Shown here piece by piece: positions 21,749-33,017 of a DNA stretch of 64,000 nt; the first letter of the stretch is position 1, and each line of letters starts with the position of its first letter. Source of the DNA: Lota lota. Lineage: Eukaryota; Chordata; Actinopteri; Gadiformes; Lotidae. The notes below the pieces were generated by a model, which worked only from the letters and a program-made list of their open reading frames with translations, made no database searches and was not told the DNA's origin. Position numbers and translations under genes: made by a program. The stretch covers positions 2,159,300-2,223,299 of the forward strand of contig JACYXH010000479.1 of assembly GCA_026745465.1 (NCBI GenBank). The letters are read 5' to 3'.

Positions 21749-22347
21749 CCTTGAGGTTTTGGATTTATATGTGGTGTGCCTAAGGCCCAACATTTTTGAA
21801 AACCACTGTTCTAGTGGACAGGGACGACAGACCATTTGCCTCACATAGGTGACAGTGATTGATGCAAAAATGATCAACGGTAATAAAAACGCATTGCAGA
21901 AAAAGGCAGAGGCCACCTTTTTTAAAGCAGATCAAGAAGCATATTAATAATGTCCCCATAGTCCAGATCTGGTCAAAATAATATATGGCAGCTTTCTACT
22001 GCCATGAGAAAAACATGACTTGTTTCTGTATAGTAACCCCAGCTTAATTATTCGTTTTTTAGTCAATTCATCTAAACGTTTCAATCATATCAAGATAATT
22101 GTGGCTAAATAGTTATTAAATAGTTTACTATTTGAAATTGAATGCCATATAGAGTGCAAATCCTCTGATCAGAGTCTTGATCTGAGGACTTGATTAAGAA
22201 AAAAGCATATCTTTTGTCTTGATGGAGTTCAAAAATAACTTAGGGTGTAGAAGTTCACATTGCAAGGAGTTAAATGCTTTTTGCAGGTTATAAACAATTC
22301 TTCCTAGGGACGGAGCTGAGGAATATAAAATAATATCATCAGCATAT
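21749..22347. other. Non-coding stretch
   Basis: AT-rich, with no recognised gene, repeat or element. Confidence 0.6.
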
Positions 22348-22640
22348 TGTTATGTGTACGGCAGAACAAGCGGACCCAGATGCAGGACACAGAACAGGCA
22401 GAGTCTAATAAGGGGGCCAAGGAATTTATTTGGCAGGCTAAGAGTAGTCAGGCAGGCAATGTTCGGCAACGGGGAGGCAGGCAGACAGGCAGGGACTCGG
22501 CAACAGGCAGATGGTCAGGAAGGCAGAGGTTCGGCAACGGTAGGCAGGCAGGCAGGCAGGCAGGCAGGGACTAGGCAACAGGCGGGTGGTCGGGAAGGCA
22601 GAGGTTCGGCAATGGTAGGCAGGCAGGCAGGCAGGCAGGG
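22348..22640 (-). mobile_element. Truncated Ty3 LTR, cut by Tc1-A
   Basis: On the minus strand it ends GTCCGCTTGTTCTGCCGTACACATAACA, like the LTR ends at 29600-29629 and 57730-57760. It carries the GGCAGGCAGG-rich body and GTTCGGCAAC blocks typical of the chromodomain Ty3 LTRs. The other end stops where Tc1-A begins. It includes a (GCAG) tetranucleotide run at 22540-22570 and 22610-22640. Confidence 0.65.
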
Positions 22641-24012
22641 ATATCTCACAAAAGTGAGTACACCCCTCACATTTTTGTAAATATTTGAGTATATCTTTTC
22701 ATGTGACAATACTGAAGAAATTACACTTTGCTACAATGTAAAGTAGTGAGTGTACAGTTTGTATAACAGTGTAAATTTGCTGTCCCCTCAAAATAACTCA
22801 ACACACAGCCATTAATGTTTAAACCACTGGCAACAAAAGTGAGTACACCCCTAAGTGAAAATGTCCAAATTGGGCCCAAAGTGTCAATATTTTGTGTGCC
22901 CACCATCATTTTCCAGCACTGCCTTAACCCTCTTGGGCATGGAGTTCACCAGAGCTTCACAGGTTGCCACTAGAGTCCACTTCCACTCCTCCATGACGAC
23001 ATCACAGAGCTGGTGGATGTTAGAGACCTTGCACTTCTCCACCTTCTGTTTGAGGATGCCCCACAGATGCTCAATAGGGTTTAGGTCTGGAGACATGCTT
23101 GGCCAGTCCATCACCTTTACCCTCAGCTTCTTTGGCAAGGTAGTGGTCGTCTTGGAGGTGTGTTTGGGATTGTTATGTTGGAATACTGCCCTGTGGCCCA
23201 GTCTCCGAAGGGAGGGGCTCATGCTCAGCTTCAGTATGTCACAGTACATGTTGGCATTCATGGTTCCCTCAATGAACTGTGGCTCCCCAGTGCCGGCAGC
23301 ACTTATGCAGCCCCAGACCAGGCGTATGGTCTGAGCACTGACAGGCTGACCCCCCACCCCTTCAACCTCTGCAGCAATGCTGGCAGCACTCATACGTCTA
23401 TTTCCCAAAGACAACCTCTGGATATGACGCTGAGCACGTGCACTCAACTTCTTTGGTCGACTATGGCAAGGCCTGTTCTGAGTGGAACCTGTCCTGTTAA
23501 ACCGCTTTATGGTCTTGGCCACCGTACTGCAGCTCAGTTTCAAGGTCTTGGCAATCTTCTTATAGCCCAGGCCATCTTAATGTAGAGCAACAATTCTTTT
23601 TTTCAGATCCTCAGAGAGCTCTTATTATGAGGTGCCATGTTGAACTTCCAGTGACCAGTACGAGGGAGTTTGAGAGCGATGACACCACATTTAACACACC
23701 TGCTCCCCATTCACACCTGAGACCTTGTAACACTAACGAGTCACATGACACCGGGGAGGGAAAATGGCTAATTGGGCCCAATTTGGACATTTTCACTTAG
23801 GGGTGTACTCACTTTTGTTGCCAGCGGTTTAGACATTAATGGCTGTGTGTTTAGTTATTTTGAGGGGACAGCAAATTTACACTGTTATACAAGCTGTACA
23901 CTCACTACTTTACATTGTAGCAAAGTGTCATTTCTTCAGTGTTTTCACATGAAAAGATATACTCAAATATTTACAAAAATATGAAGGGTGTACTCACTTT
24001 TGTGAGATACTG
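22641..24012 (-). mobile_element. Tc1-A: Tc1-like transposon with IR/DR ends
   Basis: Inverted repeats of about 235 bp (22641-22875 and 23777-24012) start TATCTCACAAAAG and end CTTTTGTGAGATACTG. Each carries the motif ACAAAAGTGAGTACACCC both at its outer end and again at its inner end (for example 22649 and 22834). This is the IR/DR layout of Sleeping Beauty-type Tc1 elements. The extreme left bases (CAG before TATCTC) are altered. The transposase inside is broken. Confidence 0.9.
22884..23640 (-). pseudogene. Tc1-A transposase, deleted and frame-broken
   Basis: The intended start is the ATG at about 23638-23640 (MAPHNKSS…), but stops interrupt the first 30 residues. From 23543 to 22884 a 219-codon frame remains. 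It holds an HTH region (SCSTVAKTIKRFNRTGS, SAASIAAEV) and then jumps at SAQTIRLVWGCISAAG into the catalytic domain. The jump removes the segment that carries the first catalytic aspartate of DD34E. The second appears altered (VFQHNNPKHTS, N where D is usual) and the glutamate is present (DLNPIEHLWG). The protein is inactive. Confidence 0.88.
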
Positions 24013-24025
24013 TATATATATATAA

Positions 24026-25635
24026 ACTGCTCAAAAAAACAAAGGGAACACTAAAATAACAAATCCTAGATCTGAATGAATGAAATAATCTTATTAAAAA
24101 CGTTTTTCTTTACATAGTTGAATGTGCTGACAACAAAATCACACAAAAAGTATCAATGGAAATCAAATTTATCAACCCATGGAGGTCTGGATTTGGAGTC
24201 ACACTCAAAATTAAAGTGGAAAACCACACTACAGGCTGATCCAACATTGATGTAATGTCCTTAAAACAAGTCAAAATGAGGCTCAGTAGTGTGTATGGCC
24301 TCCACGTGCCTGTATGACCTCCCTACAACGCCTGGGCATGCTCCTGATGAGGTGGCGGATGGTCTCCTGAGGGATCTCCTCCCAGACCTGGACTAAAGCA
24401 TCCGCCAACTCCTGGACAGTCTGTGGTGCAACGTGGCATTGGTGGATGGAGCGAGACATGATGTCCCAGATGTGCTCAATTGGATTCAGGTCTGGGGAAC
24501 GGGCGGGCCAGTCCATAGCATCAACGCCTTCCTCTTGCAGGAACTGCTGACACACTCCAGCCACATGAGGTCTAGCATTGTCTTGCATTAGGAGGAACCC
24601 AGGGCCAACCGCACCAGCATATGGTCTCACAAGGGGTCTGAGGATCTCATCTCGGTACCTACTGGCAGTCAGGCTACCTCTGGCGAGCACATGGAGGGCT
24701 GTGCGGCCCCCCAAAGAAATGCCACCCCACACCATGACTGACCCACCGCCAAACCGGTCATGCTGGAGGATGTTGCAGGCAGCAGAACGTTCTCCACGGC
24801 GTCTCCAGACTCTGTCACGTCTGTCACATGTGCTCAGTGTGAACCTGCTTTTATCTGTGAAGAGCACAGGGTGCCAGTGGCGAATTTGCCAATCTTGGTG
24901 TTCTCTGGCAAATGCCAAACGTCCTGCACAGTGTTGGGCTGTAAGCACAACGTCCTGCACAGTGTTGGGCTGTAAGCACAACCCCCACTTGTGGACGTCG
25001 GGCCCTCATACCACCCTCATGGAGTCTGTTTCTGACCGTTTGAGCAGACACATGCACATTTGTGGCCTGCTGGAGGTCATTTTGCAGGGCTCTGGCAGTG
25101 CTCCTCCTGCTCCTCCTTGCACAAAGGCGGAGGTAGCGGTCCTGCTGCTGGGTTGTTGCCCTCCTACGGCCTCCTCCACGTCTCCTGATGTACTGGCCTG
25201 TCTCCTGGTAGCGCCTCCATGCTCTGGACACTACGCTGACAGACACAGCAAACCTTCTTGCCACAGCTCGCATTGATGTGCCATCCTGGATGAGCTGCAC
25301 TACCTGAGCCACTTTTGTGGGTTGTAGACTCCGTCTCATGCTACCACTAGAGTGAAAGCACCGCCAGCATTCAAAAGTGACCAAAACATCAGCCAGGAAG
25401 CACAGCAACTGAGAAGTGGTCTGCGGTCACCACCTGCAGAACCACTCCTTTATTGGGGGTGTCTTGCTAATTGCCTATAATTTCCACCTGTTGTCTATTC
25501 CATTTGCACAACAGCATGTGCAATTTATTGTCAATCAGTGTTGCTTCCTAAGTGGACAGTTTGATTTCACAGAAGTGTGATTGACTTGGAGTTACATTGT
25601 GTTGTTTAAGTGTTCCCTTTATTTTTTCGAGCAGT
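24026..25635 (-). mobile_element. Tc1-B: Tc1-like transposon
   Basis: The ends ACTGCTCAAAAAAACAAAGG (left) and its inverted, slightly diverged copy (right, ending TTTTTTCGAGCAGT) define short inverted repeats of about 30-35 bp. TA-rich sequence flanks both sides, as expected for TA target duplication. It lies only 13 bp from Tc1-A, separated by a TA run. Confidence 0.88.
24283..25339 (-). pseudogene. Tc1-B transposase, one frameshift from a tandem duplication
   Basis: The start is the ATG at 25339 ([20 protein letters not shown]). Two HTH segments follow ([30 protein letters not shown]), with an RRRGGGRRR hook between them. The catalytic half is in another frame down to the stop at 24283-24285. 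All three catalytic residues are readable: [17 protein letters not shown] and DLNPIEHIWD (DD34E). The frame change coincides with a perfect 31-bp tandem duplication (about 24919-24980). 31 is not a multiple of three, and the offset matches the shift between the two frames. No other break was noticed. Confidence 0.9.
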
Positions 25636-25639
25636 GGTA

Positions 25640-27567
25640 TATATACATATACATATACATACACCCAGATGACGTGTTTGCTGCCAACTGTTCGCACAGT
25701 ATAAATCACAAGAACACGACATAAATAAATCTCAACTATACAAATTAGAAGGAACACTTACCCAGTGAGAATGTGTGTGTTCAGTCACTGCGAACTGGTC
25801 AATTCGTCCATCCATTAGACGGTTCCTGCGTTGGTCGCCTGCAATGATGTACAGTTTATATTGGCTTCAACTTTATATCAAGTCATTGTTTTTGCTTAAG
25901 TTGTCTACATATATTTACATATATACAAGGTTACATTAAACTTGCATTTCTTTATAGTTTTACTCGAGACACCAGACTAGCTTAGTTGGCTAACAACATA
26001 CAAGTTAAAAGATGACACATTGGCTAAATTAGCAGACGAGAACAAATGAGTCAAGCAATGATTTCTAATAACTTACGTTAAGTTTTAATAACTGAAACTA
26101 AATGCTGTTGCAGCCCCAATGCTAACTTGCGTTATTTGAACTAGTACATGTACATGTACTAGCGAAACTAGTGGTTCAGTCATGGGTTCCACTATGCTTG
26201 TCATGCTTCCTGTGAAATTGTATGGACTTTTACTATATATAAATCAAACAACTTTATAGATTATCTGAATGATATGGAAAAACAAGCACATATATCTCAC
26301 CGTATGAGTAGCGTAAGAAATCCTTCTGTCCTCCGTCTCTCGTGGTGTGACTGGCATTGCCGAGTGTGGTGGGAAAATGACTTCAGGCCCTATTCCAAAG
26401 TTAGCTTGCTTAAACTAGTTGGTGTAAGCGCTCAAGTTGTTATGTGCACACCATAGTAGCCTATCTATCTTTTTAACTATCTAACTCCCCACAGTTGCAT
26501 GTTTTTCTTCTCCCTAGACATTGTTTATGTTCTCATGGGAGAACGTCCTGGGCAAGCTCCTCTTCCTAAACATTGTGTCTCCTTAAATCATGCGTTACCC
26601 TGACCGTACGTTGTACCCGCCATAAATAATAGGTGGCGCCATATATGTTGAGCTACGACCAGGGGTCTGGCCTTAGCTATGCATTGAACCAGTTATGGAT
26701 GATGGCGTCATCTAGTGTTATCTTTACATGTTGTTTACTCCACTCTACAAAAAGGGGTTCCCTCCTTTGCTCGGCGCGCCTTTTCTCGAGAACTCTGCCC
26801 AGTGTGGAGTTGCCTTTGAAACTGCGTCTTTTGTATGCTGCAGCATATGAAATAAACCAACTACGGATATCCATTTGTCTTAGCCTTTTACATCAGCCCA
26901 GCGACGAGTTGTATAATTTGCTACGACACGACGGTGGTGGTTGGTTGGTTGGTTGTGTCCCCTGTGTTAAATGGCGTTCAACGCTTAAAAATGGTCCCAA
27001 CTTTATAAACCATTATGTTTTTTTTGTGTTGCATGAAATAAACTAATTTCATTTAAATAAAGTAATACCAGTAAAAAAACATTTGGACTAAATTCCACAT
27101 CAAAATCACAACATCTAACTGTTAAATGCTTGGTTACACTCTTAACAACCTTAACCTGTAATTATACCTGAAAAATACTGGTTAATTTTGTATTTTGATT
27201 TTCTACCCATAATGCATTGCAGAATGCAAGGAAATACAAGTATAGGTTGTACAATTATGAAACAATAACTTACTGTACAATTGTGGGGGGCATGATTTAG
27301 GGTTAGGGTAAGGGTTAGGGTTTTCGCTAAGCGACCCAATATTTTCACAGAGCAATCCCAAGACGCCCCCTGGTTGAAAGGTCTAATGGCTAAATTTCTA
27401 TCTCTTGTCTACTAATTTAGATTAATTTCTAGCAACGGCTTGTGTTAACAATGCGTTTCAATGGAGGATTTGATGATGCTTTTTTAGCCTTTCCTGTAGG
27501 GCCAGAGCCCCCAAATTTATAATTTTAGCAGACCGTAATGCCCTGATTCATATTTTATTAACAAGGC
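25640..27567. other. Non-coding stretch
   Basis: No gene was recognised. It holds TA/CA-rich sequence near 25640-25665, a perfect 22-bp palindrome at 26141-26162, and a short TTAGGG-like patch at 27297-27322. The frame at 26633-27046 has no recognisable domain. Confidence 0.55.
26141..26162. repeat. Perfect 22-bp palindrome
   Basis: CTAGTACATG followed by TACATGTACTAG equals its own reverse complement over 22 bases. Confidence 0.85.
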
Positions 27568-27572
27568 ATTCC

Positions 27573-27940
27573 TATCACGCCACCCTCTGCCACCACCTAG
27601 TGGCACCGGCTGCCATTTCATCACATGCACTCTGGTCTACACTCCTGTTCCCAATCAACAATCATGTGCACTCTGGTCTACACTCCTGTCATCAATCAGC
27701 AATCACCGCACCCTATTTATTCCCTGCCTTCCTAACAGCCGGCGCCAGTTCGTTGTTTACACTCCTCGAGTCATTAGTATGTTCCAGCAATATAGAGTCC
27801 CGTTTTCTGTTCTTAGCCTGCTCCTAACCTGCCTTCTCCTTGTGCCCAGCTCTTCCTGGATCCTCTCCTGCTACCCGACCCTCGACTGACTACCTTCCCG
27901 CTACCGATCCTCCGCCTGCCTGACCTCGCCTGTCAGCGGA
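27573..27940 (+). repeat. Gypsy-2 5' LTR, truncated at its 3' end
   Basis: It shares TCACGCCACCCTCTGCCACC and GCCGGCGCCAGTTCG with the sister elements. A TATTTATT box lies about 30 bp upstream of GCCAGTTCG. The join to pol is near 27935-27945. Confidence 0.8.
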
Positions 27941-29325
27941 GCCGACCCCGGTACTGGACCACCAAATCATTTGTTCGTCCCGGATGCGGAGCGCTCGAGC
28001 GTCCTTTCCTGGGCGCACACTTCCAGACTTACCTGCCACCCGTACACGATTACACGTACTCTGGATTTCGTTCGCCGACGTTTCTGGTGGCTGACTATGG
28101 ACGTGGATGTCCACGCCTTTATCGCGGCCTGCCCGACCTGTGCCCGCAATAAGACCTCCACTCTGCCCCGCTCCGGCTTACTCCGGCCCCTGCCCATTCT
28201 CAGTCGCCCTTGGTCCCATATTGCCCTGGATTTCATCACCAGCCTTCCCCGTTGGAGGGAAACACTACGATTCTCATGGGCATCAACCATTTCTCGAAGT
28301 CCACCCACTTTCTGGCTCTCCCCAAACTACCCTCAGCCCGGGAGATCGCGGGCCTCCTGGTCTCCCACGTATTCCGCCTACATGATATTCTGGTGGATGT
28401 TGTGTCTGACCGTGGTCCCCAGTTCACCTCCCAGGTCTGGCAGGTCTTCTGTATAGCCCTGGGTGCCTCGGTCAGCCTCTCCTCAGGATACCATCCCCAG
28501 TCAAACCGTCAGTCTGAACGAGCAAATCAGGAGATGGAGACCACGCTCCACTGCGTCACTGACACAAACCCAACCACCTGGAGTACTCAGCTTCCCTGGG
28601 TTGAGTACGCACATAACTCCCTGGAGAACGGCTCCACGGGTCTCTCCCCTTTCATGTGTTCCTTGGGTTACCAGCCGCCTCTGTTTTCCTCTCTAGAAGC
28701 AGAGATTTCGGTCTCCTCAGTCCAGGCCCACCTGCGTAGGTGCCAACGTACTTAGAAGTGTGCACGGGCTGCGCTCCTCCAAGCTTCAACTCGCTCCCAG
28801 CGCCAGGCAAACAAGCATCGCCCTCCGGCTCCCTTGTACTCCCCCGGTCAGAAGGTGTGGCTCCGCGCCAAGGACCTCCCACTCAAGGGAGTAACTCAAA
28901 AGCTCTCCCCTCGTTTCATCGGTCCCTTCACCATTGAGTTTGTCATCAACCCTTGTGTCGTCCGCCTCAAACTCCCTGCCTCCCTCCTTGTTCATCCTAC
29001 CTTCCACGTCTCACAGATCAAGCCCGTTTCCACCAGCCCGCTGTCTCCTCCCGCCCCAGCTCCGCCACCTCCCCGGATGATCGACAACCACCCAGCCTGG
29101 ACAGTGCGTCGTCTCTTGGACGTGTGTCGTCGCGGCCGGGGCCACCAGTACTTGGTTGATTGGGAGAGTTACGGCCCTGAGGAACGGTCCTGGGTCCCCC
29201 GGAGCCACATCCTAGACACCTCCCTCATTAAGGACTTCAACCTCCAGCACCCTTTCCTTCCTGTGCATCCGCCTGGAGGTGATCGTAGAGGGGAGGGGTA
29301 CTGTCACGCCACCCTCTACCACCAC
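27941..29325 (+). pseudogene. Gypsy-2 integrase and chromodomain remnant
   Basis: The coding remainder starts at an LFVPD segment before the integrase zinc finger (27971-28200: [24 protein letters not shown]). It changes frame near 28250. The core follows at 28210-28755 ([14 protein letters not shown], then [10 protein letters not shown]). A stop codon lies at 28754 (codon after RCQRT). It then continues in frame at 28834-29325 with [16 protein letters not shown] and a chromodomain ([20 protein letters not shown]). The core catalytic D and E are present, but the whole product is broken. Confidence 0.85.
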
Positions 29326-29629
29326 CTAATGGCGCTGTCTGTTCCTCGCCTGCTCCTAACCTGCCTTCTTCTTGTGCCCAGGTCTTCCCGGATCCTCTCC
29401 TGCTACCCGACCCTCGACTGCCTGACTGCCTTCCCGCTACCGAACCTTCGCCTGCCTGACCTCCCGCCTGTCGTCTCTGCTCTGTCTGCCTATTGCCTGC
29501 CTGCTGCCGAACCTCCGCCTGCCCGACCATGATTTGCTTAGCCCTTGCCTGCTTACCTACAAATAAACCCTTAATCTATCTCCGCCTTGTGGTGTCCTGC
29601 ACTTGGGTTCCCCGACCCGCACCATAACA
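29302..29629 (+). repeat. Gypsy-2 3' LTR
   Basis: 328 bp. About 190 bp present in the left LTR (the CATTTCATCACATGCACTC segment onward) are missing. It is preceded by the polypurine tract GTAGAGGGGAGGGGTA and ends ACCATAACA. Confidence 0.85.
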
Positions 29630-29634
29630 ATTCC

Positions 29635-30126
29635 AGGCTCACATTAATTAATAATTATTTTCTTTACATCTCCACATGACCTCTCACTTCCAGTTGGGCT
29701 GGAACCACCAAATTGATAATCTTGTATATCCTTTAGGCCCTCTTTCATACAAAAAAAGACACCATGTCTTTAGTTCATTCCCAAGTGTACCAGTCCCCTA
29801 GATCACCCACCAAAAGTGGGCCGTGGTAACTTGGTCCCGGACACATACACACGCAATTTAAGAGCATACTAGAAACTCTTACATCTTCTCACGCACTCAA
29901 TAATGTGGTTGATAATTTAGGTAGATTCCACATTCCATCTTTTAAATTTCAGATTAACCAACTATTAATCTGGTTCTCTATTCCTTATTCCTATAAATAT
30001 GCAGATTGCCATGATCATTGCACTCAACAACAGAAATAGTCAAGACACACTGAGCATGAAGAATGACCTCTCACACATGAGGGGGTCATTGCCTCGGCGG
30101 CACTCGGGAGGCGCTGCTCTGTCTGG
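29635..30126. other. Non-coding stretch
   Basis: No gene or repeat was recognised between Gypsy-2 and the mag-like element. Confidence 0.6.
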
Positions 30127-30131
30127 CGCAC

Positions 30132-30326
30132 TGTTGAATGACCTGATACGGAGGGAATACTTTGTAACAGTAGTACTTTTATTTTAACACAATGGTAAGT
30201 CTTAGACCAACATTACGTGACTAACAGAATACCCAGAGGGGCGCACCAACCACCGTGCTTGGACAGTAGCCAGTACGGTGGCTGCCATGGGAGCGCATTC
30301 AAACAGCACATTGCGAATGCTCTACA
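30132..30326 (-). repeat. Mag-like 3' LTR
   Basis: 195 bp, TGTTGAATGACC…GCTCTACA on the plus strand. Confidence 0.9.
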
Positions 30327-30524
30327 TCCTCTCTCTTTAGCTTGTAGCCCTAACACAAAACAGAACATGGCTAAGATAAATAATAACATTTCAATGTTTA
30401 TCCAAACAAGCTATTAGGTATGGAAGAAAACAAAACATGGCATGTAATCTAACTCAATACTATATGACATTCTTTCAGAACATTTTACAACACTGAGCAT
30501 GTTGTGCTTAATGTCCACACAAAT

Positions 30525-31160
30525 TCAAATCACTCTTTTGTCTTTGTATTTGGGGTTCAGCCTACTAACACGACCTGAGCGTGTTTGGTATGGACTCCCA
30601 CTGCTGCGTGTTGGCATCAGAGCTATGGGCTCTTGAGCTGGGGTCTTTTCAGTGTTTATGCGGTTGGGCTTCTCTGCAAAGGGATGGGGAGTTTCCTCCA
30701 CAGCTGGATTGAAGTGCTGCGGGTCTGCGTCGGTAGATAACTCTGGAGGTGGCTCGGCTACGGGTAGGATATGTCTGCGATTTCTCCTGTACTCCCTGTC
30801 TTCAGACTGGATGAGGTAGGATCTTGGTTCCCTACAGACCTCTTTTACCATGCCCATGCGGTTGTACCCTTGGGGGGTCTGCATCCTGACTGCTTCACCT
30901 TCAGACAGGGCCTGTAGTGGATGGCTTGACTTGTCATAGCTCCGCTTTTGGGAGAGTCTTTTCTTTAGGAGTTGAGCCTGGACTTGTTGGGTGTTACAGG
31001 CTGTAGGCTCTAGCAACTGTTTGCTGACTGGGAGTGTGGTACGTGTCTGCCTTGACATAAGTCGCTGTGCCGGTGAGCCTAGCTGTGCATCTCGAGGGAT
31101 GTTTCTCAGGTTTACTAAGTTTAGGAACGTGTCTGTTCCATCTCTTTTTGACTTTTCCAT
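30525..31160 (-). pseudogene. Mag-like integrase, C-terminal part
   Basis: The open frame of 211 codons reads on from the last catalytic region. The segment upstream in the same frame contains SNGLAERAVRSAKQLM with the catalytic E. The C-terminal SH3-like part follows (LSEGEAVRMQTPQGYNRMG, CREPRSYLIQSEDREYRRNRRHI). It ends in a polar tail, RSGRVSRLNPKYKDKRVI. It is separated from the integrase N-part by a frameshift at about 31290-31320. Confidence 0.78.
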
Positions 31161-31236
31161 CAGCTGTTTTGCACTACGGACTGCCCTTTCAGCTAAGCCA
31201 TTGCTCTGTGGGAATTCTGGGCTGCTAGTGACGTGC

Positions 31237-32319
31237 TCAAAGTCCCACTGGCAAAGTCCTTGAACTGCTGGCTGTTGTACTGTCTAGCATTGTCTGAGAT
31301 GAGTATGTGCGTGACCCATGGACCGAGAAATGTCGTTTCAGTTTTGTGATGACTGATGTTGCTGTGATGTCCTTGAGTTGGTCGATCTCAAACCAACCTG
31401 AATATGAGTCTACGAGCACTTGATAGTGTTTACCATTCCATTCCAGGATGTCTGTTGCCACTGTAGACCACGGTAGGTCTGGAACTGGGTAGAGCTGGAG
31501 TGGTTCCTTCTGTTGATGTGGTTTAGTGCTGTTACACACAGAGCGTGAGAGTGTTGCATTGTCATTCACGCTGAGTTGATGAACTTCCTTGTTCAGTGTT
31601 ACTATCTCCATGCGTATGCATGCTGGTAAACCTAGCAGTGGCTGGACGTTTCCCTCCACGACGTAGAACTGTAGTGCATATGGCTTGCCTGCTAGGTGAC
31701 ATGACAGGACAACTGAACCCACAGTGTTAATCTGATTTCCTCCATATGCCACCAAGTTGTTGATTCTTGAACAGTCTATTTCTTCCCTGTTCTTCACACC
31801 TTTGAATGTATCATATGACATGACGTTGCATTTTGCCCCTGTATCGACTTTCATTTCGATGGGCTTGCCATTGACGTGGACAGTGGTGAATGCTTCACTT
31901 TTCTCCTTAGCATGAGAGTATACTGTGTCAACGTTCTCCAGCGTTATTCCATCCACATAGTATGAATCATCGTCGCTACCACTCGTGGCTCGGGCTGGTT
32001 CTAGTTGATTGACAGATCTCCTACATCTCTGTGTGCTATGGGCTATGGTGCTGCTGTGTTGATCTGCAACACGTTTTGTAATGGTTCCATTTCTTACATG
32101 TGTGACACTGTTGACCATATGCTGGGCAATTTTCTCGCTTGGCTGCGTGGCTACCTCCACAATTGTTACAATTTGTGATAGGCTGTGCATTCCTCTCTGA
32201 CTGTGATGTTCGTCTTGTATCAAAGCTCTGCTTCCTTGCAAATCTGTACTGTACAGCGTCAACGTTGGCTGGTGTTTGCAGTGATGATAGTGTATTTGTG
32301 TGTTGTTCTGCCAGCTCAT
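31237..32319 (-). pseudogene. Mag-like protease joined directly to integrase core
   Basis: A continuous 360-codon frame. The retropepsin active site is MKVDTGAKCNVMSY, followed by the flap region (NLVAYGGNQI) and LLGLPACIRM, the usual end of protease. About 45 residues later the frame is already in integrase: LPWSTVATDILEWNGKHYQV (first catalytic D) and DSYSGWFEIDQL. All of RT and RNase H is absent, but the reading frame survived the deletion. After HFSVHG the frame shifts, and the second catalytic D is in another phase. Confidence 0.82.
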
Positions 32320-32863
32320 GTATTCGACATGCAGATATAGCCTTGGTTAGAGTCAGTTCACTATCACACAGCAAAACCTTTCTCAGACTGTCATTGTTTA
32401 TGCCGCATACGAGTCTATCTCTGATGAGTTCATCTTGCAAAATTCCAAAATTAGCGCTCTTTGCTTTGATCCTTAAATCAGTGACATATGATTCAATGGT
32501 CTCACCTTGGTTCTGACACCTTGTGTTGAACTTGTGCCTTTCTATCGTAATGTTGGTTTGAGGATTGCAAATCTCCCGAAATTTCCTCTTCAGACATATT
32601 GGGTCTTCTTTTGGCTCGGCCGGAGTGATGACACTTCCGTCCACGGGAGCTCTCACCTCCACCACGTATACAAATGACCTCTCTCGTTCAATGGCTTCCG
32701 ATCCTGCTAGATTGAGGAGAATATATGCCTGTGTGCGGGCTGGCTTGTCAGAGTGTGCCGCCGCAATGAAAATGTCGTACTCTTGTTCGAACACTCGCCA
32801 GTTCTCTGCGACGTTCCCATTAAAGAGTATAGGTTCGGGTCTGCGAAAACCGTCAGCCATCAC
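32036..32863 (-). CDS. Mag-like gag
   Basis: An intact frame of 275 codons beginning MMADGFRRPEPILFNGNVAE, close after the 5' LTR. The capsid-like region includes NWRVFEQEYDIFIAA and RHKFNTRCQNQGETIESYVT. The C-terminus has two cysteine/histidine knuckles (CNNCGGSHAAKRENC, CHTCKKWNHYKTCC). The length is normal for this group. It overlaps the protease frame, so pol would need a frameshift or similar recoding. It is the only complete gene in this copy. Confidence 0.82.
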   Translation of the reverse strand: MMADGFRRPEPILFNGNVAENWRVFEQEYDIFIAAAHSDKPARTQAYILLNLAGSEAIERERSFVYVVEVRAPVDGSVITPAEPKEDPICLKRKFREICNPQTNITIERHKFNTRCQNQGETIESYVTDLRIKAKSANFGILQDELIRDRLVCGINNDSLRKVLLCDSELTLTKAISACRIHELAEQHTNTLSSLQTPANVDAVQYRFARKQSFDTRRTSQSERNAQPITNCNNCGGSHAAKRENCPAYGQQCHTCKKWNHYKTCCRSTQQHHSP

Positions 32864-33017
32864 GATGGTGCACGTTCGTTGCTAGTGACACTTGCTCGTG
32901 GCGTTAGCTCGTTAGCTACGTTAACGTTGGTTGTCCACGCTTGATCGGTTAGTTAATCTTCCTATTCGTTTGTAAGACTTGTATAGTCCATTGTGTCCGT
33001 GTTCACTTCTGACACCA

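Larger units (their letters stand above)
27573..29629 (+). mobile_element. Gypsy-2: internally deleted chromodomain Ty3 element
   Basis: The exact TSD ATTCC flanks the copy (27568-27572 and 29630-29634). The left LTR starts TATCACGCC (usual G replaced by A). It runs into pol at about 27940, so the 3' part of that LTR, the leader, gag, protease, RT and RNase H are missing. The right LTR is 29302-29629. The coding remainder is integrase plus chromodomain. It belongs to the same group as Gypsy-1 and Gypsy-4, judging by the CACCTAGTGGC LTR block and the chromodomain. Confidence 0.88.

Noticed and set aside
26633-27046. 137-codon plus-strand ORF
   Set aside because: No recognisable domain, no splice or regulatory context, and AT-rich intergenic composition. 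Not supported as a gene.
27297-27322. TTAGGG-like repeats
   Set aside because: Only about four imperfect units, too few for an interstitial telomere or chromosome end. Probably chance or an old repair scar.
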